In this document: piece by piece, positions 18,570-31,110 of the stretch
Layout of the letters: every line of letters starts with the position of its first letter
Numbering within the stretch: position 1 is the stretch's first letter
Assembly (NCBI GenBank): GCA_026122225.1
Contig: JANEZZ010002355.1
Span: 682,001 to 746,000, forward strand
DNA: 64,000 bases
DNA from: Heloderma charlesbogerti
Lineage: Eukaryota; Chordata; Lepidosauria; Squamata; Helodermatidae
Reading direction: 5' to 3'
Made by a program: the position numbers and the translations under genes
The notes under the pieces: model-generated
Seen by the model: only the letters and a program-made list of their open reading frames with translations
What the model was told of the DNA's origin: nothing
Database searches by the model: none

Positions 18570-21370
18570 CCCTTATGCTATTAAAATAGGCATTTCTTCA
18601 TACTGTGTTAATCATTTTTAACAGACATTACACTCTGTGATGTGGTTTTAATGATTTGTATATGAATGTGTAAGAAAAGAAAAAAGAGCTATGTCTACCA
18701 AATCAGCATCAGATCTGCCCTGTTAAGCACTGAAACATAATTAAGGAAAATCTTTCTGTGGAAAGGTCACATCAATTTTCAGAATGTACTACATATTTTC
18801 TCCCCCACTCCCTCCACCCCTCAAGAGCTGTACAGTTAGTAAAGTGGCTGCCTGGGTAACTCAAAACCTCCACCCACCCATGTTTCAATTTTCTGATCTT
18901 CTCCTCATTTGGGGATTATCCAGTTAGTGTCTGCTAAAACTGCTGGGGTTTTCCTGCCATTGCTGAATTCAGTGGCTAGGGGTGGGGAGAGCCAATGGCA
19001 GATGCCAGATGTGGTCCATAGGTTGCATGCTGCCCACCCCTGAGGTAAATGGTTCTAGGGGTTTACGAGTCCAACTGGGGGTTAAAAGGGTGTGTGTGTG
19101 TGTGTGAAGAAGACTCATAAATGGGGGTACTAATCCAACACTAACATTAGAAAATGACATATGGGGTCCACGATAAAATGTTACAGCATGGAGTGTCCCA
19201 GTTCAGGATTCCAGCCCTTCCATTCCTTTCTCCCTCCTGCCCCAGGTTTTCCAATTCTCTCCCCCTCCCCAAGTCAGTCAACATTCCATGGCCACTAAGC
19301 ACACTCAGGCCTCATTGGACTGTTTGGGGGTTTCTCCCTCCCTTAGTTTTCTCCCACCCCCAAAAGTATTTTTATACTTCTGCAAACCTTGGAGTGCCTC
19401 AAATCTGCTAATACCTCCCCTCTTGTGTGTGGGTTTTGGTTTACCAAAGCAACAGCACTCATTGCCTGAACATCAGAAATAGAGGGAATGTCTAGAACTG
19501 GTTATCTCTGATCCCCTTGTAAAGCCACACACAAGGCCATAATCATGAGAACGAAGATAGGTCTGCCAGAGCTTTCCCAAATCACTGGGCCAGTGGAGAT
19601 GTAAACGCATGTACAATTCCAATGTGCATTAAGGAAGTTTCTGTGCAAGGGTCCATTCAACCCACCCAGGCCTTGGCTTGGGGATGGGAATAAAGACAGG
19701 CTCCATCTTCCTTCAGGACTCTATTCTTCCACTGAAACGTCATGCCCATTCACATATCCCATGCCCACCTCAAAAAAGAGGCAAATCCCATGATTTGAGA
19801 AGATTGTGCTAAATCAAAGTTGCTGAATGGTGAAATAGTTCTAATGGAAGTTTCAAGTTCTAGCTACCAGCCGTTCTGAAAGTCCATTTGCTTTTTCCTC
19901 TTCCCTCCCCATCAGTTATTCCTTTTGTGCCATGTATAAGCTGGTGGGTAAGGTCTCTCTTGTTTTTCTTGATTGCGCATAAGTCACACTAAAATCCTTA
20001 AAGGCTGAGAAGTGGGATAAAAATGTGTTCAATAAATAAATCCGTATAACACTAATTCTAGATTCTCTTCTGGATGTAATTAGGAGAGGGGGCCTCACAT
20101 TCACTTTTAGGGGTTTGTTAAATATCCTTGGCACCTTGGAACATTATGTTAAAACAAATTCATAAAGGTGACTGAATAAAAAACAAAACATTAGTGTTTT
20201 GGAAAATGGCTCTTTTTGGAACAGTTCAAAAGCCAGACTTTCCTAGCTAGTTGTTGCCCCACTCAACTCAAAGCCACACAACAAGGCATCTCAGGCTTAG
20301 ACTTCCAAGCTGGAAAGAAACCAAACTTGTGATCTGTCCAGTTCAAACCTGCAATATCTGGCAAATATACACTTTTGGGAAGTGTCCCTAGCCAGATGTC
20401 ATTTGAAGCAAGCTACATAAGATTTAATGAGCCTGACAGCTGGAGCTTGAAATAAGACCTGTACAAGCACTCACAGAGCAGAGGATGCTCTCTTTGAGCC
20501 CTCTCTTGATTTGAAATGCAAGTGGTGAGATTTAGATCCCCCACCCACCTACCCACCAAAAAACCCCACCAGGGACAAATTGTGACATCAGCACTTCAGC
20601 AGCAGACTGACTGCAAGCAGCAATTAGTTGGCAAAGCAGGGACAAAGACTTTCGGAGTACTGAGCCCTTGCTTGAACCCTATTATGCCTCCTGTCTTTGG
20701 CTCCTAAATTCCCTATCACTGCCATCTATCCAGTCTTAACAGAGTAGGAAGAGACTAATAATTCAACCCTGTCCCTCACCACCACAAAGCAAGGCGATCT
20801 ACACACCAGATCTACAGCGATGGATTCTTCTGTACTTCTCCCTTTAAAAACATAAAATAAATAAAAGTCCCTTAAAACTTCATTTTACTTATGCTTATCC
20901 AGGGTTTGTTCTGTTTGTTTGTTTGTTGATGGACCTGGGCTTGTGATTTTATAGACCAAATACCTTCAGAGTATTCAGCAAGTGAATTCTATTGAATGAT
21001 AAAATTTATATTCTGCCTTTCTGCCAAAAATGGTGGTCAAGGCCATTTCATTTCATTATTTATTATATTGATATCCTGCTTTAGCTTTGATATCTGGCCA
21101 GCAAAGGAAGCCTTACTATCATCCTCCTACTCCTCCTGCAAGGTGGGTGATTGATGGAGCCTCAGGAGGGAAGGCTGGGTAACATTTAGGCCAAGCAGGC
21201 CAGTTGAAAGGCCCTCACTTTCTCTCCCTTTCTCTTTTGCAGGGTGTCATGAACCGGTCAGCTAGGAGCCCCTTGAGCCAGAGACCCCCATACTGTGACC
21301 ACTACCACCCTATACACAGGTTCCCCTGAGGAACTCCCCACCACCACCTTTACACCAGGAGCTTCACACT
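18570..21370. other. Long unassigned non-coding stretch
   Basis: No gene or convincing mobile element. A (GT)n tract lies at about 19089-19107. 20000-20040 and 20985-21090 look like short LINE/SINE tail remnants ('gtgggataaaaatgtgttca', 'tttatattctgcctttctgc'). The rest is ordinary intergenic-type sequence. Confidence 0.45.
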
Positions 21371-21693
21371 GGAAACAAAGCCCTATGAGGAGAGTCTGAA
21401 TGAACTGGGCATGTTTAGCCTTGAGAACAGAAGACTGAGGGGAGACATGATAGCACTCTTTAAGTACTTGAAAGGCTGTCACAGAGAGGAAGGCCGATCA
21501 TCCTAGAGTGCAGGACATGGAGTAATGGGCTCAAGTTACAGGAAGCCAGATTCCAGCTGAACGTCATTCAAGATGAAGCTGGACAGCCATCTTGCAGGGA
21601 TGTTTTGACTTAGATTTCTGCATCGAGCAGGGGGTTGGACTCAATGGTCTTATAGGCCCCTTCCAACCATACTATTCCATGATTCTATGATCC
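21371..21693 (+). mobile_element. CR1/L3-type LINE 3' fragment
   Basis: Plus-strand CR1: starts 'ggaaacaaagccctatgagg', followed by 'actgaggggagacatgatag', and ends with 'ttccaaccatactattccat' and 'gattctatgatcct'. The encoded remnant matches the ORF2 C-terminus at 14017-14370 but is disrupted (for example by a deletion around 21495). Same family as 2065-3517. Confidence 0.88.
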
Positions 21694-22032
21694 TCAGTGT
21701 TTGCTTGCTGGTGCAGGCAACACACAAGCTGGAAACTGACTAAGCAGCTACAGAGGCTGGGCTCCAAACCAGAGGACTACCCCATTAAGACTCTCCACTC
21801 TTCAGGAAGGAGGCAGAGCCTGGAAGGGATAGTCTTGTTCAAGACGGATTAGAGTCCTCAATCATGCGCCAGTTCTCATTCCGGAAAGTTGTCTGCTTGT
21901 AGCTATCCAAGGTCCTGCAACAACAGCCTTATCCTATCTGCTGTGGATCTAACTGACTAAGCAACTCTCCAGTTACCTGGTTCGCATGAAACGACAACCC
22001 ACCATGACTATGGTGCATTGTCATGTCATGCA
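21694..22032. other. Unassigned non-coding sequence
   Basis: Nothing recognised. Confidence 0.35.
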
Positions 22033-22040
22033 AACCTGAC

Positions 22041-22513
22041 TAGGGATGGGTGAACTCTCTGGACCCTACTTTGCCTGCTGCTCGCCGGACTCCTGCCAGC
22101 CTCCCGATCCTGTTTGTCGTGCCATGCAAGCCACCAGATGGTGCAGGGGGCACCCAGCAAATGGTTTGTGGTGCCCCCCAATCCCACGAGCTGCCATTTT
22201 GCATTAAAAAATCCCCTAATTAGACCACTTATGCCTGTAATTTGGTGTAAATGGAGCTATTTGTGGCTGCCATTTTATGCAATGGCATAATGCCATTTTA
22301 TGGTGATTTCCATAAATAGCTGAGCTGTCATTTTTACACAAAATGGAAGCTCATGGACAGGCAGGTATCCCCACGCTTGCTCAACCCAATGTGTGCAGAA
22401 TCGGGCAAGTGCAGGGATCTGTGGACTGGCATCCAGGGGACTGAGCCAGCGAGAAATTGCTGGACTTCTGGACATCTGGACTTCTGGACAACTGGACTTC
22501 TGAGACATCCCTA
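22041..22513. mobile_element. Non-autonomous hAT-like element, third interior type
   Basis: Ends TAGGGATG and CATCCCTA, with flanking 8-mers aacctgac (22033-22040) and aacctggt (22514-22521), 6 of 8 matching. The interior has inverted 'atttgtggctgccattttat' and 'atggcataatgccat' units and a short tandem 'ctggacttctggacaactgg' near the right end. A partial relative lies at 13418-13640. Non-coding. Confidence 0.72.
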
Positions 22514-22521
22514 AACCTGGT

Positions 22522-23399
22522 GTGGTTTCTGCAGGGTAGCTTATTTTTCATGAACAAGCCTCCCTGAGAGCCCATGGCTTGTTTTAGGACTGTTGATACC
22601 CATGGTGTCTTGTTGTGTTGACAAACCCAGGAGAGTGACTTCATTATGGGTTGTTGGGAACGGCTACAGAGCTGCCCAGGAAGAGTGGCAAAAACTCCTA
22701 CCGCTCCTCACGATCTCACTAGTGCTGCCACCATCCCCCTCATCCCTTCTCAGCACCCTCTGCCCCATGCTCCTAAAAATAAAGAAGAAAGGACACCGGA
22801 GAGTGTCCCTTCATGTTCAGAACTTCCTTTTTTTCCAGTTCCGTGCGAGCACACAGGAGTGAATGACTGGTGCTAGTGAATATGCACAATTTTCTCCTCC
22901 ATTTTACTGCTCTGCCATGAGATTTGCACAATTTTCCATCCTGTTTTACTGCTTTACATTGGTATATGTTTAATGACCCCACGTACTGCTTTGTAACCCA
23001 TGCACATATGCAACAACTAGCAACTGAGGGAAGCGACAAGGAGGTAGGAGGCAACTGCAAGAGGTGGCAGGTGCAGGAGAAGGTGCTTTGGGGTGGGGGC
23101 TCTTACTTCAGTGTAACAACAAGCAGCCTTTTTTAAAAAAGTGTTTGTTAACTTGCAAGGGAAGCCCCAAAGTGGAAGAAGATATGGGTACGCTTGGGTA
23201 ACTATCAGAGAGGTGGATTTGCGCTCTTGCACAAGAGCAGTAGTCCCTGAACATAACATTTCAAAAGCTGGCAAATGCATCCCCAATTCCCCAAGAGCTC
23301 AGAAAATTGAGCAGTCCAAAAGGTCAGGAAACAGAGCATCAGTCACAGGGCACAATTCAGGAGAGGTGTACACGGCAGAGGCTGGATAGACTAAGTTGT
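22522..23399. other. Unassigned non-coding sequence
   Basis: No gene recognised. Confidence 0.35.
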
Positions 23400-23850
23400 T
23401 CCAAGCCTGGCTGGGTTTCCAGTGAAGGCTTTTAAGCCCAAAGCCAGCCAGACCCCACCCAGAGCTCAGCTGCAGCCATCAGAGTTCCCTTTCCAGAGCC
23501 TACTCCTCCTGATAAGTCTCTCTTTCCTGAGGAGACCTTTTCTGGAGGCAAGCACTCCTTCCCACAGGAGCCCTGCTAGCCTGTTGCTTGAGGCGACAAT
23601 GCCCCCAGGGGTCAGGGGGTGGCTCTGCCTCAGAAGCAGAGTCCCTTCCTTCTGACAAGGATGGCCCTGCAGTCACTTCCCCCAAGGGCTCAGGCTCCTG
23701 TGGGTCTGGTGGCAGTCCCTGGTCTGTGGTACCCTGGGCTTCTAGGGCCTCCAGCTGTTCCGCTGAGGAGGACTCCTCCAGTCTGGGCAGGACATCCATC
23801 AGTTGAGGTCAGGGCAGGACAGAGTGCTTGGCCACGGCTTGAGTCTGAAA
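23400..23850. repeat. GC-rich repeat, possibly LTR-retrotransposon-derived
   Basis: The minus strand has an open acidic Glu/Ser/Pro-rich frame at 23500-23799 (RLEESSSAEQLEALEAQ). In style it resembles the SDSEEEQP stretch inside the two solo LTRs, but it is not the same sequence. No TG..CA termini or target duplication were found. The assignment is tentative. Confidence 0.3.
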
Positions 23851-24545
23851 AGGGAGGGGCTCCACAGCCTCCTGACTGGGGGTAGAGGATTTCACGCCCA
23901 GTGATGTAGTGGTAAATTCTGAAGTGCAGACACTCATCATGATAGTCCCCATAGCCACATTCCCCAAGGAGATTCCAAACACACAGGCAACTGAGTTGAA
24001 CCATATTACACACACACACCTCAGTTCTAGCAGTTTTCATCTTCCCCAGGACCAGGTCTTTTGTAAAGCGAATGGGTCTTAATTGCCCATTCCAGACCCA
24101 GCCACCCCAAAACATTTTGCATGACAAAAGGAACAATATATGGTTGCTGGGAAAATTCATCCCCTCTCCCCCTGCTACTGTAAGGATTGCAGTGAAACTC
24201 AGAGGGAACAGGGAATTCTGAGGTGAATGGGTTTGCAGATGAGGTCAGCATCCGGGCAAATAAAAAAGTCAGAGCTGTGTCCCTGTAAACCCTGGCTCTA
24301 TTGCCGTACTGTTGCCACAGGCAAAGGAATCAATGCTCGCTGCTGTAAAAAAGAAATTTTAGCCACATACAAAACAAGCATGTCAAGAATCCACACACTA
24401 GAGGGGGATGGAACAGAGGGCATTATCTGATCTGAGGGTGAACACCTTTCTGACTTTTTATATAAGTATGCTAGCTTCCCAACATGAACAAAATCTTACC
24501 AAATGCAATAATGTCATGGGGGGGGGGGGAGAAACATGTAACTTA
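23851..24545. other. Unassigned non-coding sequence
   Basis: Short CA tract at about 24009-24020 and a G run at 24520-24530. No gene recognised. Confidence 0.35.
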
Positions 24546-24636
24546 TAGTGCAATCATATCTGTGACTTCTCAGAAGTAAGCCTTGTTGAATTCAATGGGA
24601 CTTACTCCCAGGTAAGTAAGTACAGGATTGCAGCCT
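24546..24636. repeat. Short dispersed repeat, 'caatgggacttactcccagg' family
   Basis: Begins 'agtgcaatcatatctgtg' and ends 'acaggattgcagcc'. The two ends are roughly inverted ('gcaatc' and 'gattgc'). Relatives at 56728-56815 and, inverted, at 59060-59145. MITE-like. Confidence 0.6.
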
Positions 24637-26458
24637 TACTTGTGTAGTACAGATGTACCAGACTTCCAGTGAAATTTATTCCAGTCTTATGTTGAAATAT
24701 TTCCTAGAGGGAAATAGACGACATCTGAGATTATAGAGGCAAAGGACTCAATGTTTAAACAAGGTTTAATCAAATGAAAAGACATCTAGAAGAAGAAAGT
24801 TGATGCCATTTCTGATAGGTATTGGGAGCTTAATTTCTGTGAATCACCATAAATCTACAAGTAATCCTCCAGTTATGAGTTTCTGAGATGTTAGTAAGGC
24901 ATTAGCCATTACCTCGCAGAATTCAACTCATTAGGATTCTAGAATTCCTTCCAATTTATCAAATCAAGTTTGTTTAGTTTGAGACAGTAGAGGAATTATT
25001 TGGCCCTTAGGAGCACTGCAAGAATCCAAGATTTTCAGATTGCCATCTTTATATGCTAAGTGAACCATGGCCTGCAAAGCAAATGCAGCCACAATAGTGG
25101 CCAGAAATGGAAAAATGTAAATGCTCTAAATTCCTTAGAGGCTTGTTCTGTCTGCAACATTAAAGTGAAGGAAGAGGAGGAGGAGGAGGGAACTGCACAT
25201 TTTTAAAAGTCTGTAAAGAATGTCCAGGAAAAAAGAAGAAAAGAAGTTCTACTCAAGGTATATGTTTTTCTTCCTTTAAAAACTATTTGGTTGCTGTTTG
25301 GTTGACCCATGAATAACGATATACTTTAAACACACACACCTAACTCTTTTTGCTTCCATAAGATCATGGCCAGTTACATCAAGGTGTGCCTGTAAATTCA
25401 GTGCAAGAGAATTTTTTAATCCATGGTGAAAGAGACTGGAAGGAGACTGCACATGGAGTTGGATGACTCTCTCTAACTTTTCTCAGAAGGATTCTATATT
25501 GAGTGTATTTTACCCCCAGTTCACACAATATTCTTTGGCCCATAAACACAAGCCATCTCAGTTATCCATGGAAGCACAAGAAAAGTGCAGCTATGACCAC
25601 AGGGGTGGCTGCTGGCAATATCCATGATCAAGCAGTTAACACATTGTGCTTGTCCATAAGAATGTGTTTCTCCATATGGTAATGATTGCTTACATATGGA
25701 ATAAATTGTCTTCTGCATTCTCTCCCTTAGGCTTTTTGGCTGTCATATCTTTTATTCCTTTCCCTGTGATTCAGACCAGTAATTCTGGTCTCTACTATCA
25801 TTATAAACAATATCACCAAATCTGTAATCAAGCTGAGCATTACACTTTAAAAAAAATCTGTCTCTTTTAAAGACTACAGCTCAATAATATTATAAATGCA
25901 TATGGAAACTTGTCATTTTTCAAGGAGAATACTTTGATGGAGCCTGGTTATGCATGCTAAAAAAGCAACATTGGCCCTTGTTAATTAAAGAGAACTAATC
26001 CTTGGCAATCAAAACATGTTCACTTCATATTCCGTCTGCTTGATGTATTCCAGATAATGATCCTCTCTCTCTTCCCCCACCCCCTACGTTTTTCCCCCAA
26101 AGTGGGAATAAACTGCAAATAACAATTTGAGAGTGTGAAATATACAGAGAATCAAAGATCTGACACCAAACCTCTGTGTGCTTCACCAACTTCTCTCTCA
26201 AGTTAAGCCACCGCCTCTCCCTCCCATGCATCCACACACCCAGAAAAAGTGGTTCAGTCTTCAGAAGTATTTATACAGGAAATGGGCTGAAGGGGTAAAG
26301 TCTGGACTGTACCATAACAGCTTGCAGGTAAGTTGTTGAATATTTGAATGCTCCCTCATGCACAAAGAAAAAAGAGGGTTCCTCTATTATTATTCTTAAG
26401 GTCCAAACATAGATGGGACACAGGAAATTGGGAGGGGGGAGGGAATCCAATATCCAGA
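24637..26458. other. Long unassigned AT-rich stretch
   Basis: No gene or repeat recognised. Contains only a small GAG run at 25175-25189 and scattered A tracts. Confidence 0.45.
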
Positions 26459-26681
26459 CGAAGCTGGTGGCTCAGATGTCATGGGGCGGTGAATCTGTTC
26501 TGGGTTTCAGTCTGCACCAGTCAGAACTCTGAAGGGGCTATCCAAAGTGCTGAACCATAACACCCAAAGGGTTCGGCACCTTGGATAACTCCATTAGAGT
26601 TCTGATTGGTTCTGACTGAAACTCGGAGCGGACTCACTGCCCGACTGACATTGGAGCCACCAACCTTCACTGCCAATACCA
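26459..26681. mobile_element. Palindromic MITE, 'gtggaggctggtggctc' family
   Basis: Left half 'aagctggtggctcagatgtc', right half 'gacattggagccaccaacct'. 'tgggtttcagtctgcacc' faces 'ggttctgactgaaactc', and the central 'ccaaagtgctgaacc' faces 'ggttcggcaccttgg'. Longer than the copy at 15340, with a fuller centre. No exact target duplication found. Confidence 0.75.
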
Positions 26682-27145
26682 CACCTGTGGACTTCCATCA
26701 TACAACCAACTTTGCTGCCCCTTGCTCCCCTCCCCTTGCAGCCCCCAAAGCAGCTCTGGAGGATCCTCCAACCCTCCAGAGCAGGAGAAAGGGGAAATCC
26801 ATTCAGCCCGTGGTTTCTGTTCCATTTCCAGATGGACAGTACTGGAAACAAACGAAGGACTGGATCTTTTTTCTTTGGTTAGTAGCAGCTGCATGTGTGT
26901 GTATGTGTGTAGTGAGGGAAGGACAATGTGAATTGGGCCCATGGTGCTGGGCTGACCCCTTTCTCCCCTTAAATTCCCCTCTCAAAACTACCATAAACTA
27001 GGGTCATGGGGTGTAATATGTTTTTGTGCTCTGCATATAATAGCAGCTTTAAGAGCTTGGAAGGAAAATTAAGTTTGGGAAATGATGCAGGAGGTGAGAA
27101 GGGTTAACTTGATCCAAATTACTCTCCTTGCTGCAGCTGCTTTTT
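26682..27145. other. Unassigned non-coding sequence
   Basis: Short GT tract at about 26894-26911. No gene recognised. Confidence 0.35.
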
Positions 27146-27198
27146 AACAACAGCAGCAGCAGCGGCAGCAGCAACAACAACAACAGCAGCAACAACAT
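27146..27198. repeat. (CAG)n/(CAA)n microsatellite
   Basis: Mixed CAG, CAA and one CGG triplets. It lies in no supported coding frame. Confidence 0.9.
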
Positions 27199-27918
27199 GG
27201 GAAGAGCCAATCATAAATCTCTCTTATCGTGTCTAATTTAGTCAAGGTGCTGTTTTTCTACACATGGGGCAATTTTCTTTCCTACCTGCAACCTGAAGTT
27301 GGACAACCCAGGAAAAGCAGTACTGGCCAGATGATTCTGCTGAAGGAATAAAATGGTGCTAAGGTCACCAAGGTACCTTGGCATGTGTGGAAGGCTGGGG
27401 TAACAGAAAGGCAGTTACTTGGTAAATGAGCTTGGATAAAAGTACAGCCAGTGCTCTTATCTACTTAAAAGGAACTGATAGAGATAGTGATATTTTTATA
27501 GTAAGGGGAGAAGCATGGAAAATATGAACTGAGCGTATCTGTGAAGGGAAGACACAGCCTCAAACTAAGCATTCTGTTCAAGCACTGCAAATTGCTAGTT
27601 CTGTTTAGGGGTCAGCTTTTCTCCTCATTATCTGTTTCCCTGGGGAGACTTTCCTCTCTGGACCCCTCTGAGGGCCAGCCTCAGAGGGTGGCAAGGTTGG
27701 CATTTGCCAGGGCCCTGAGACCAACAAAGGGCCCACCAGCCTAACAGTGCTCATTTTGAGTATTCAAGGAAATCATATGCAGCCTAACAGAATTTTCGGT
27801 TTCTATATCGACCCCTTCCAGGTTACAGGTCCTCACTGAGGGTTCAGCGTCTGAGGAGCCCTCAAAAGCTGACCCTTCTTGTGTGAAATCTGCGGGGGGT
27901 GGGGGGAATATATTAAAT
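27199..27918. other. Unassigned non-coding sequence
   Basis: Nothing recognised. Confidence 0.35.
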
Positions 27919-28076
27919 CAGTGGAGGCTGGTGGCTCCAATTTCAGTGGGGTTCCGCCTCCATTCTAGGTTTCAGTCAGAGACAGCCAGAACTCCAAAGG
28001 AGCTATCCAAAGTGCTGAACCATATCCCCAAAGTGTGATCAGCACTTTGGATAGCCTCCAGCCACCAGCCTCCACT
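27919..28076. mobile_element. Palindromic MITE, 'gtggaggctggtggctc' family
   Basis: Starts cagtggaggctggtggctcc and ends ccaccagcctccact, with 'atccaaagtgctgaaccata' facing 'gatcagcactttggat'. It has an internal deletion relative to 26459-26681. Target duplication not clear. Confidence 0.78.
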
Positions 28077-28454
28077 ATGTTAACCCTAAGTAAACTCTGC
28101 TCAGAGCTTTAAAAAGATGTAACCCCCCCTCCCGCCCTGCCCCCAGCCAACACTAACATCAGAATGGACCCAGAGTCTTAGCATGGACAACAGGAAAGGA
28201 GGCAGGATGGCAGATTATGTGAGTAGCTGGGAGAGAACAATGAAAGCTTAATGTAAAAGAATTGTGTGGTGGTGGGGGAGATGATTTCATTATCCTTTCT
28301 TTCCCCTGGGAAGCATTACTGTAGATCAGACCACTGGAACTAGGTCACTAGGGTATAGCTAGAACAGCCAGCTCACATAAAAAACAAAGCAGAATATTGG
28401 TTTGCTCTGTAAAGTTCCCCCTGTACATTTTACTGGTGCCTGAATGGGGAGCCT
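28077..28454. other. Unassigned non-coding sequence
   Basis: Nothing recognised. Confidence 0.35.
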
Positions 28455-28745
28455 TACCCTGCTGTCTGTTTGGAGTCCAGTTGGAGTAGAGCCTTCAGTT
28501 AGTATACTAGCTCCCTCTCTGTGGAACTCCCTGCTGGTTGATGTCAGGTTGATGTCATTTTATTTTTGGCACCCACTACAGACATTTTTATAGAAACAAG
28601 CATTCCCTGATTGACAAGTCACATTTTGTTGTTGTTGATGTAATCAGATTTTAAATATTTTAATTACGCATTTTGATTCTTTTATTGTTTAGCATTTGGG
28701 ATTCTTATTAGATACAGAGTGATATATAAATCTTGCAAATAAATA
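28455..28745 (+). repeat. L2-like LINE 3' end
   Basis: The segment 'tctctgtggaactccctgct' encodes the WNSLP-type end of L2-like ORF2. It is followed by a long T-rich 3' UTR with 'gtttagcatttgggattctt' and a terminal 'tgcaaataaataaat' tail. Plus strand; ORF essentially gone. Confidence 0.5.
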
Positions 28746-28849
28746 AATCTTCCCTGTTTTACTTAATAGGGGAATGTCCCCAAATAGTGAATGTGTTGAG
28801 ATTACTATCAGGCGGCAAAGTTAATTCATGCATAAAGCCAAATGTGAAC

Positions 28850-28970
28850 TGCCTTCCCTAACCTGGTACCCCCTAGATCTGTTGGACTGCAATTCCCATA
28901 ATTCCCAGCCTGGCTGGGAACTTGTGGTCCAACACCTCTGGAGAGTACCAGGTTGGGAAAGGCTGTTACA
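28850..28970. repeat. Short palindromic repeat, family 1
   Basis: Halves 'ccctaacctggtaccccc' and 'gagtaccaggttggg', with 'ttggactgcaattccca' facing 'aacttgtggtccaac'. Same family as 7601-7728. Confidence 0.75.
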
Positions 28971-29131
28971 TATCCTCCAGCTGGGATTCCTAAAAACAGA
29001 CGCCTGCTTTGGCATATAACTAGTGCTAAGCTGAAATGAGGGGAGAGGGCATTCCATGGATGCTTTTATCTCCTGTGAAGCAAGTCCTCACCTTTTGGGG
29101 GACATTTTTTGCACCCCTTTGCAAAAAGGTG

Positions 29132-29320
29132 AATGTAAGAAGCTGCCTTATGCCAGGTCAGACTGTCTGTCCATCTAACCCTCAGATATAGATACCTGAC
29201 CAGCAACGACTCTCCAGGGATCATTCCCATCTGCTGCTATTTGATCTTTGCAACAACTGGAGATGCCAGGGACTGAATCTGCATAAAAAGCACATACTTT
29301 ACCACTGAGCGATGGTCCTC
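29132..29320 (-). mobile_element. tRNA-derived SINE, minus strand
   Basis: Begins 'aatgtaagaagctgccttat' and 'ccaggtcagact'; ends with the inverted tRNA-like head 'gatgccagggactgaatctg' and 'ctttaccactgagcgatgg' (A-box region). The best-preserved head among the four related copies in this window. Confidence 0.78.
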
Positions 29321-29501
29321 CTGTTCACAAGGGGACCAGTGTTGTGATGAAGACAGAATGCATCGTGATTGCCAAAACAACTGAGCAGAGACTCTCTTAC
29401 ATCCAAATGTGCATTCCATTGAAGACTAATGCAAGGCACAAGAACATGTATTTGGATGTGCATCTGAATATGGATTTTGTTCCTATGCACTGGGTTACTT
29501 T

Positions 29502-29898
29502 TAGGGCTGTATGAGGATTTTGATTTTGCTTGCAAAACATGTGAGCATGCCCCATTGGAATTCCCAAATGAGAGCATGTGTCCGCCAATAATATTCGCAA
29601 ATTGTTGAACACATACTCGCGTTCATCTTGTTCCCAATTCCCAGTTCAATTTGCACAATTTTCCTAATTTGCGCAAATTTCCTCAGTAGACTGAATTAGT
29701 CTACTGCTTTAGTCTATGGAGAAAGTTTGTGCAAATTTGTTGAGATGTGCACAAATCTCCCATTCAATAACTGCTCAATTTGCGCAAGTTTCCCATTTGC
29801 ACAAGGGGAGCAGCAATCGCAAACATGAATGGGGAATTGGGCACAAGATGAGCAGCAAATCCTGGCAAACTTGAACATCACTCGTTCACACATCCCTA
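29502..29898. mobile_element. Non-autonomous hAT-like element, AT-rich family
   Basis: Ends TAGGGCTG and CATCCCTA, with flanking 8-mers gttacttt and gttatttt, 7 of 8 matching. The interior is full of 'aatttgcgcaaat'-type words and contains a small inverted pair around 'ctgaattagtctactgcttt'. Non-coding. Confidence 0.78.
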
Positions 29899-29906
29899 GT
29901 TATTTT

Positions 29907-30635
29907 CAATGGGATATGAACCCAAATGCAAATGTCATTCCTCTTCACTCTGTTATTTTCAAAGGGACGCACATTTGAACGGAAGAATCAGCCGACATGC
30001 CTCAGCACCCCCTTCCCCCACAAGCAACTGCAGATTGGGAGAACAATGGCTGCAGTCATGTGTGAGAAATCATGAAGGAATGGAAGTGGCCGCAGGGAGG
30101 TAATGTACAGTTTTGTACCCATTGAAATGGCAACATTTGCTGTAAAAATTGAAGCTTGAGACAGTTCTGCGCAGTACTAAACAGAGTAGCTTATGCCTGT
30201 GCACACTTTGGGGAAAACAGTACTAACATTTGGGTAAATCTGGTCTCCTTTTACCTTAAGGGAAGAAGTTCCAGCAAATGACTATTTTGTTGGTGTAGTC
30301 ATGGCTGTCACTGAGATGTGTTGACTGACAGATGGTCACATTTTATATAGCACAAAGAATATCACATTGATTTTTGTTCTTCCAAAAACAGTAGCATTTC
30401 TCAAAACGTGCTTACTTTCTGTCTTTTTTTTTTTAGTTTGATATCGTTGGGCCAAAATAGTTATATTCAAATAACTTATGTTCTCACCCCTTCATGGCTT
30501 GGATTTTAGTTGTCCTCTAGTATTTGGCATATGGTAGCCTTGCCGAGGTAAGCCTACATGATAAAAACTACCAGAAGGGTAGCCATGTTAGTTTGTTTCA
30601 GAGGGGAAAAAAACACCCTTCAGGGCCCTTATGAC
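29907..30635. other. Unassigned non-coding sequence
   Basis: T tract at 30424-30434. No gene recognised. Confidence 0.35.
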
Positions 30636-30714
30636 ACTAGAGTGGCCCCTTATGCATCACCAAAAAGAGGACAAAAGGAGACACACCGTTTCATAAAATT
30701 TGCATGCGCTAATT

Positions 30715-30768
<54 letters not shown>

Positions 30769-30963
30769 TTTAGAAATAATTATTATAATGTAAGTAGAAA
30801 TACAGTACATCTCACCATAGTAGAAGACTGTGACCAGGTGATTCAGCATGCTGTCCAGGTGCTAACCATTGATGGGCAACCTGAAGGCCTCTGCTCTCCC
30901 TTAAGCAGGGGGTTGAACTCGATGCTCTTATAGGCCCCTTCCAACTCTACTATTCTATGATTC
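30636..30963 (+). repeat. Dispersed repeat with CR1-like tail, interrupted by (TA)n(CA)n
   Basis: Colinear with 16783-16990, then a CR1-type terminus 'cagggggttgaactcgatgc' ... 'ccaactctactattctatga'. A (TA)n(CA)n microsatellite occupies about 30713-30764. Confidence 0.6.
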
Positions 30964-30967
30964 TTTA

Positions 30968-31110
30968 ATTCCAAGCTGCCTTTTACCAAGTCAAACTATC
31001 TAGCCCAGTATTGTTGACACTGACTGGCAGTGGCTTCCCAGCTTTGGGCAGGAGTTTTTCCTGCCCTAACTGGAGAACATGGGGATTGAACCTGCAGCCC
31101 CTCCCATATA
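30968..31110 (-). mobile_element. tRNA-derived SINE fragment, minus strand
   Basis: 'ccaagctgccttttaccaag' then 'tagcccagtattgttgacac' and 'actggcagtggcttcc', ending 'gggattgaacctgcagcc'. The A-box portion is lost. Confidence 0.65.

Noticed and set aside
24637..26458. Hidden conserved exons in the AT-rich stretch
   Set aside because: No frame shows a domain, splice-bounded codon bias or similarity that I can recognise. Only comparative alignment could decide.
27900..28085. TTAA target duplication for the palindromic MITE
   Set aside because: TTAA lies a few bases off the left end and is not matched at the same distance on the right. The 15340 copy supports 8-9 bp instead.
29290..29320. A functional tRNA gene
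   Set aside because: Only the A/B-box-like halves are present, diverged, and joined to a SINE body. No cloverleaf acceptor stem is seen.
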